NCBI GenBank assembly: GCA_003241215.1
Contig: QFOL01000153.1
Coordinates: 1-8,942, forward strand
Direction of reading: 5' to 3'
Length of the DNA: 8,942 nucleotides
Origin: Agrobacterium fabrum
Lineage (GTDB): Bacteria; Pseudomonadota; Alphaproteobacteria; Rhizobiales; Rhizobiaceae
Below are positions 6,011 to 8,942 of this stretch, in pieces (position 1 is the first letter of the stretch; every line of letters starts with the position of its first letter). Under the pieces are notes generated by a model. That model saw only the letters and a list, made by a program, of their open reading frames with translations. It was not told the DNA's origin and did no database searches. Made by a program: the position numbers and the translations under genes.

Positions 6011-6598
6011 TCAATATTCGTTGGAGGCGATGGCGAAATCGTCGACGATAGGCATCTTTTCCGCATTTTCCCAAGTCCGGTCCATCGCATAGGTTTCCGA
6101 CAGATAGGGAATGCCGATATGGCCAAAGCGGAAGGAAAGCTGGCTTTCCGCCTGCTCTTCATCGAGCCGGGCGACACGGCTGAGATAAAGCGCGGTGGCG
6201 AGGCCCGTTCTATCCGCACCGGCCTTGCAATGGATGAGGATCGGTTTCGGCGCATCGCGCATGATCGCGACCAGCTCGTTGACCCTGTTCATGTCAAGCT
6301 CCTGGCTTGCCGACATGCCAAAATCGATGTGCTTCAATCCGAGTTGGCGGGAGGTTTCGACCTCATCCCGGTACCAGGCCTTGGATTCATTGGGTCCGCG
6401 CAGGTTGATAACCGTCCTGATACCATACTCCTTGGTATAGTGGACAAGCTGCTGGTTGCTCGGCTGGTTGGAACGATAAAGCTGGCCCGCAACGACCTCG
6501 TGAAAATTGCCCAGAAGCTGAATGGCGTAGAGATAACCGCCTGTGGCAAGCACAGCAAAACCCATGCCCCAAAAGGAGCACTTCCAGAATCTTCGCAT
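6011..6598 (-). CDS. Membrane-anchored dual-specificity/tyrosine-type protein phosphatase
   Basis: This 195-aa protein has a short basic start and one membrane segment (about 10-30), then a cytoplasmic- or periplasm-facing phosphatase domain. The catalytic loop is seen intact as HCKAGADRTG (123-132), with nucleophile Cys124 and phosphate-binding Arg130 in the Cys-X5-Arg arrangement. Upstream, the family-typical 'vaGQLYRSNQP' (36-46) and 'YGIRTVINLRG' (58-68) are present, and Asp92 in IDFGMS is a candidate general acid. Bacterial relatives dephosphorylate proteins, phosphoinositides or other small phosphoesters; the substrate here is unknown. The start at 6598 has a weak AAGGGAA site about 13 bases upstream that lies inside an inverted repeat. 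Four PhoB-box-like repeats precede it, suggesting phosphate-starvation control. Confidence 0.9.
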   Translation of the reverse strand: MRRFWKCSFWGMGFAVLATGGYLYAIQLLGNFHEVVAGQLYRSNQPSNQQLVHYTKEYGIRTVINLRGPNESKAWYRDEVETSRQLGLKHIDFGMSASQELDMNRVNELVAIMRDAPKPILIHCKAGADRTGLATALYLSRVARLDEEQAESQLSFRFGHIGIPYLSETYAMDRTWENAEKMPIVDDFAIASNEY

Positions 6599-6605
6599 AA
6601 TAAAA

Positions 6606-6632
6606 CGGTTCCCTTATTCGACTAGAGAACCG
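6606..6632 (-). promoter_or_regulatory. Inverted repeat covering the phosphatase ribosome binding site
   Basis: CGGTTC (6606-6611) and GAACCG (6627-6632) are perfect 6-bp arms around a 15-base loop. In the minus-strand transcript the downstream arm contains the AAGGGAAC sequence that would serve as ribosome binding site, so folding could limit translation. The stem is short, and this is inference. Confidence 0.3.
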
Positions 6633-6685
6633 ATACAGGTGGATTCTGACAGTAGGCTGAAAGTTATGCGACAGTATTGTGAGAG
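6632..6685 (-). promoter_or_regulatory. Tandem PhoB-box-like repeats with -10, upstream of the phosphatase gene
   Basis: On the minus strand four 7-base units lie exactly 11 bases apart: CTCTCAC (6679-6685), CTGTCGC (6668-6674), CTTTCAG (6657-6663) and CTGTCAG (6646-6652), separated by 4-base AT-leaning linkers. The PhoB box is CTGTCAT repeated with an 11-bp period. After an 8-base gap a TGTATC (6632-6637) fits a -10, as in PhoB-activated promoters where the box replaces the -35. The leader to the start at 6598 is about 25-30 bases. Confidence 0.6.
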
Positions 6686-6703
6686 TAGAAAATTTGCGCT
6701 TGG

Positions 6704-7291
6704 TCAACGCACGAAAACGTAGACCGCATAGACCGCGATGAGCGCGGCGGCGGCAGCCGCGGTGATGGCGCCGAGGCGCTTTTCGATGAAATGGCGCACC
6801 GATTCCCCGTATTTCTGCAGCAATCCGGCAAGGATGAAAAAGCGTGCGCCACGCGTGACGACCGCCGAAAGAATGAAGAGGCCAAGGCTGATATTGGCGG
6901 CGCCGGAAAGAATCGTCACGACCTTGATCGGCGGCAGATGCGCGAGCCCCGATGTCACCAGCAGGAGAACGATGGTTTCGTAGTCCACCGAGTTCTTCAG
7001 ATGCTCGAAGCTGTCGAGCTTGCCGTAAAATTCGAGAATGGGCCGCGCGATGCTTTCAAAGGCATAGTGGCCGAGGAACCAGCCGGCGATACCGCCGAGA
7101 ACCGAGGCGACGGTTGCCACGAGCGCATAAAACATCGCCCTTTTCGGCTTGGCGAGCACCATCGGCAGAAACAGCACGTCCGCAGGCACCACAAAGACGG
7201 AGCTTTCAACGAATGCCACGATCGCCAGCCACCAGACGGCGGTTTTGCGCGCGGCGAGCGCCATCGTCCAGGCATAGATGTTTTTCAGCAT
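6704..7291 (-). CDS. YqaA family (DedA/VTT-like) inner-membrane protein
   Basis: This 195-aa protein has about four to five hydrophobic segments (18-46, 53-74, 104-118, 125-158 and 174-194). The family pattern is clear: VAFVESSVFVVPADVLFLPM (25-44) with the conserved Glu and Pro/Asp, a glycine-rich GGIAGWFLGHYAFES (66-80), then LPPIKVVTILSGAANISLG with the basic VTRGARFF (119-152). YqaA/DedA relatives are thought to move lipid carriers or support membrane homeostasis; the role here is not known. The start at 7291 is chosen because GGGGAC precedes it and the hydrophobic N-terminus begins there; an upstream extension to 7357 has no support. The phosphatase gene follows 105 bases downstream on the same strand, but with its own promoter elements. 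Confidence 0.88.
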   Translation of the reverse strand: MLKNIYAWTMALAARKTAVWWLAIVAFVESSVFVVPADVLFLPMVLAKPKRAMFYALVATVASVLGGIAGWFLGHYAFESIARPILEFYGKLDSFEHLKNSVDYETIVLLLVTSGLAHLPPIKVVTILSGAANISLGLFILSAVVTRGARFFILAGLLQKYGESVRHFIEKRLGAITAAAAAALIAVYAVYVFVR

Positions 7292-7588
7292 TTCATGTCC
7301 CCGGGAGAGTGTTGCGGAGCAAAGGCAGGCGGGAGCCAAAGGCATATCGACGGTCATTCATGCGGTTCGCGCAGGCCGAAACGACCGCCCTGCCAATGCA
7401 GGATTAGAGACAACGCAAGACAATGGCAAATGTTGGAAAAATTATTTTTGCATCGCAAAAAATCGGAAACACAAGCATTTCCCGTCCACATCGGGGGCCG
7501 GTTGCTGCGATGCGAAATTTCACCCTGTGGTAGATACACTCGCCTTTTTGCTGTAGAATGAAGCTGGAGGAAAGAGGAGGAAGTTACC
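7292..7588. promoter_or_regulatory. Divergent intergenic region with a palindromic operator candidate
   Basis: This 297-base region separates the minus-strand YqaA-like gene from the plus-strand 33-aa gene and must hold promoters for both. A dyad TTTTTGC (7445-7451) / GCAAAAA (7455-7461) with an ATC centre is its clearest element. Its core GCATCGCA (7450-7457) recurs inverted as TGCGATGC at 7506-7513, also followed by an A/T run. A TAGAAT (7554-7559) could be the -10 of the 33-aa gene, though its -35 is poor. No RNA gene was recognised. Confidence 0.4.
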
Positions 7589-7690
7589 ATGGAATATGTC
7601 AACTTCGTTACATCGATCAATCCGGTCATACTTGTCATTCTGCTGGTGGTTCTTCTTGCCGGCGCTTACAGCAGCTGGGTTTCGCACTGA
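7589..7690 (+). CDS. 33-aa single-span membrane microprotein
   Basis: ATG 7589 follows an outstanding ribosome binding region, with two GGAGG-type sites (7567-7570 and AGGAGG at 7576-7581) at ideal spacing for the second. The product begins MEYVNFVTSINP, then residues 13-26 form a dense hydrophobic helix (VILVILLVVLLAGA), ending YSSWVSH. This is a typical inner-membrane microprotein of under 4 kDa. The function is unknown; it may act as a small partner of a neighbouring membrane protein such as ExoD or the YqaA-like protein. It is short enough to be skipped by routine gene callers. A hairpin spans its stop codon, GGTTTCGC (7678-7685) with GCGAAACC (7696-7703). Confidence 0.65.
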   Translation: MEYVNFVTSINPVILVILLVVLLAGAYSSWVSH

Positions 7691-7703
7691 CCAAAGCGAA
7701 ACC
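7678..7703 (+). terminator. Hairpin spanning the stop codon of the 33-aa gene
   Basis: GGTTTCGC (7678-7685) pairs perfectly with GCGAAACC (7696-7703) around a 10-base loop containing the TGA stop. No T-tract follows, so it could be a 3'-end stabilising or processing hairpin, or a weak terminator before exoD. Confidence 0.4.
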
Positions 7704-7772
7704 AGTCGACCAAATGTGAAGAGGCTCCGTTTCTATCGGCGATAGGCATAGGGCCGGATGAATGTTATCAAG

Positions 7773-7796
7773 CCCGGAGTTAAAACAACTCCCGGG
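7773..7796 (+). promoter_or_regulatory. Hairpin just before the exoD start
   Basis: CCCGGAGTT (7773-7781) pairs with AACTCCCGGG (7787-7796), with one bulged base and an AAAAC loop. Its 3' arm runs into the GGGAAG that would serve as ribosome binding site for the ATG at 7804, so folding could occlude it. It also separates the two candidate exoD starts (7762 and 7804). Confidence 0.4.
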
Positions 7797-7803
7797 AAGC
7801 GGC

Positions 7804-8448
7804 ATGACGAACGAATTCGCATTCACTGATACGTCTGAAAAGCTCAGCACGACGCTTGAGAAGCTGATAGGAAAATTGCAGGGCCAGACGATCACGTTGC
7901 GCGAGTTGATGGAAGCGATCGGCGAACAGGGCCTGTTGCTGATCTGCGCGATCGCCTCTTTACCCTTTCTCATTCCGGTTTCCATTCCCGGCGTCAGCAC
8001 CGTTTTCGGTGCGGCGATCATCCTTGTCAGCCTGGCCATCATGCTGAACCGCCTGCCGTGGCTGCCGGCAAAAATCCTCGACCGACAGATGGAAACGGCA
8101 AAGCTCGTTCCAGCGCTTCAAAAAGGCGTCGCCATCGTTTCCAAGCTCGACGGCTTCATCCGCCCGCGCATTCCCGCGCTGACGACGGGCATCATCGCCA
8201 ACCGGATAAACGGACTTGCCCTGATGACCGCGGGTGTTCTGCTGATGATGCCGCTCGGCTTCATTCCGTTTTCCAACACGCTTCCGGGTGTCGCGATCCT
8301 GCTGCTTTCGGCCGGGATGATACAGAGGGATGGCGTCACCGTGCTCGGCGGTTACCTGTTTCTGGGTCTGACGACGATTTATTTCGCAGCCCTTGCCTAT
8401 GCCGCCTTCTGGGCCGGCCAGGGCATCAGCAGCTCCATCGGCGGCTGA
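7804..8448 (+). CDS. exoD: Exopolysaccharide synthesis protein, ExoD family
   Basis: This 214-aa integral membrane protein has the ExoD family layout. A soluble helical N-terminus (10-27) is followed by LRELMEAIGEQGLLLICAIASLPFLIPVSIPGVSTVFGAAI (32-72). Then come the Arg/Pro-rich LNRLPWLPAKILDRQM (81-96), and paired hydrophobic segments at 138-158, 160-175 and 179-205. LPGVAILLLSAGMIQRDG (160-177) mirrors the first SIPGVSTVFGAAIILVS block, suggesting an internal duplication. ExoD in Sinorhizobium affects exopolysaccharide production, alkali tolerance and nodule invasion; its biochemical role is not established. The start at 7804 is chosen for its GGGAAG site; ATG 7762 would add 14 residues and lies upstream of a hairpin. 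It may be cotranscribed with the 33-aa gene and converges on the next gene with a 5-base gap. Confidence 0.9.
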   Translation: MTNEFAFTDTSEKLSTTLEKLIGKLQGQTITLRELMEAIGEQGLLLICAIASLPFLIPVSIPGVSTVFGAAIILVSLAIMLNRLPWLPAKILDRQMETAKLVPALQKGVAIVSKLDGFIRPRIPALTTGIIANRINGLALMTAGVLLMMPLGFIPFSNTLPGVAILLLSAGMIQRDGVTVLGGYLFLGLTTIYFAALAYAAFWAGQGISSSIGG

Positions 8449-8453
8449 GCCGG

Positions 8454-8729
8454 TCAACGGTCTCTGTTTCGAGCCTCGCGACGGTTTTGCCGCGAGGCCC
8501 ACCACACCGCAAACCGCCGTCGCCTGCGGCGCACGGCCGGCAGATCGTGCGAAAGCACGATTAGGCCAAGCGGAATCATCCAGAAACCGAGGATGGGCAA
8601 GAAGCCCAGCGTTCCGCCCACCACCAGCGCCGAGCCCGCTGCGATCCTGCCGACGCGCGAACGCGGCATGGCGAGGCTCCATTTTCCGAGATTGAGGCGA
8701 CCCGTTCTGTGGTCGATACCGAATTTCAT
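8454..8729 (-). CDS. Small basic membrane protein, 91 aa, PGPGW-like
   Basis: ATG 8729 has a good AGGATGG ribosome binding site. Residues 29-60 form a hydrophobic hairpin, VGGTLGFLPILGFWMIPLG at 37-55, followed by Leu-Ile-Val-Leu-Ser and HDLP. A very basic tail follows, with a run of six Arg at 67-72. The shape (Gly-rich helix, Leu-Pro turn, Trp-containing helix with IPLGL, then arginines) resembles the small PGPGW-type putative transmembrane family, though the signature itself reads PILGFW. The arginine tail should stay cytoplasmic and may contact nucleic acid or acidic lipid. The gene converges on exoD with only five bases between the stops. Function unknown. Confidence 0.75.
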   Translation of the reverse strand: MKFGIDHRTGRLNLGKWSLAMPRSRVGRIAAGSALVVGGTLGFLPILGFWMIPLGLIVLSHDLPAVRRRRRRFAVWWASRQNRREARNRDR

Positions 8730-8846
8730 TCCATCCTGCCCTTTTGCATCTGGCCTGTGGATAATTTTTTCACCGCCGATAAGCCCGGAAAATCGGGACT
8801 CCGGCGAGATAAAACAAGATGAATGCGTTTTTTTTGAAAAAACCGC

Positions 8847-8875
8847 TTGGCAAATCGGAAAAGCATTTGTATTAC
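8847..8875 (+). promoter_or_regulatory. Sigma-70 promoter of tRNA-Asn
   Basis: TTGGCA (8847-8852) and TATTAC (8870-8875) are 17 bases apart, a near-consensus housekeeping promoter. Transcription would begin near 8882, about 24 bases before the mature tRNA. Confidence 0.75.
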
Positions 8876-8905
8876 CCCGCTCACACCGCGCCAAGCAGCG
8901 CACGT

Positions 8906-8942
8906 TCCCTGGTAGCTCAGCGGTAGAGCATTCGACTGTTAA
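8906..8942 (+). tRNA. tRNA-Asn (anticodon GTT), 3' truncated by the window edge
   Basis: The 5' acceptor strand TCCCTGG, the D arm GCTC...GAGC with loop AGCGGTA, and the anticodon arm beginning TTCGA with loop CTGTTAA (anticodon GTT) are all visible. The sequence stops in the anticodon loop, so the variable loop, T arm and 3' acceptor strand lie outside the window. Confidence 0.95.

Noticed and set aside
6607..6612. Minus-strand GGAAC before the phosphatase start as an EcfG promoter
   Set aside because: A CGTT follows immediately rather than after 16-17 bases, and a -10 at proper spacing would fall within the coding region.
6119..6625. Plus-strand open frame of 168 codons over the phosphatase gene
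   Set aside because: The minus strand carries an intact Cys-X5-Arg catalytic motif; the plus frame has no recognisable domain.
6791..7561. Plus-strand open frame of 256 codons over the YqaA-like gene
   Set aside because: Arg/His/Gln-rich antisense shadow that also crosses the divergent promoter region.
7960..8682. Minus-strand open frame of 240 codons over exoD and the 91-aa gene
   Set aside because: It overlaps two better supported genes and its composition is typical of shadow frames.

Overview
The window looks like chromosomal DNA from an alphaproteobacterium of the Rhizobiales, most likely Agrobacterium or a close Rhizobium relative. The grounds are high GC content with strong third-position G/C bias, a rhizobial-type polysaccharide locus with a polyisoprenyl-phosphate hexose-1-phosphate transferase, an ExoD protein, and promoters matching the alphaproteobacterial general-stress sigma factor EcfG (RpoE2). 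The organism call is inference; no database search was possible.

Left part (1-3019): the 3' end of a gene that may be a glycosyltransferase, then a complete initiating sugar-phosphate transferase (228-1781) overlapped by an O-antigen ligase/polymerase-type membrane protein (1778-3019). Together they look like the end of a surface- or exopolysaccharide operon in which the first sugar is loaded on undecaprenyl phosphate and repeat units are later polymerised or ligated. The order recalls the Agrobacterium unipolar-polysaccharide (upp) adhesin locus, but I cannot confirm orthology.

Middle part (3020-6010): a run of small or poorly known genes. These are a 49-aa single-span membrane protein behind an EcfG-type promoter, a 215-aa Ser/Thr/Asp-rich orphan, a convergent DUF1269-type glycine-rich membrane protein with its own EcfG-type promoter, tRNA-Pro(GGG), an 86-aa acidic orphan, a decayed copy of the tRNA-Pro 3' end, and a 67-aa orphan. 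The tRNA-Pro / 86-aa gene / tRNA-end arrangement resembles the scar of an integrative element. Perfect or nested inverted repeats mark several gene ends.

Right part (6011-8942): a membrane-anchored Cys-X5-Arg phosphatase (minus strand) preceded by four tandem 11-bp PhoB-box-like repeats. Next come a YqaA/DedA-like membrane protein (minus), a 33-aa single-span membrane microprotein with a near-perfect ribosome binding site, an ExoD family membrane protein (plus), and a convergent 91-aa basic membrane protein. The window ends inside tRNA-Asn(GUU), which has a clear sigma-70 promoter.

Overall theme: cell-envelope and surface-polysaccharide genes mixed with small stress genes. Promoter elements point to two inputs, general stress (EcfG) and phosphate starvation (PhoB). 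I saw no CRISPR array, transposase, phage gene or recognisable defence system.
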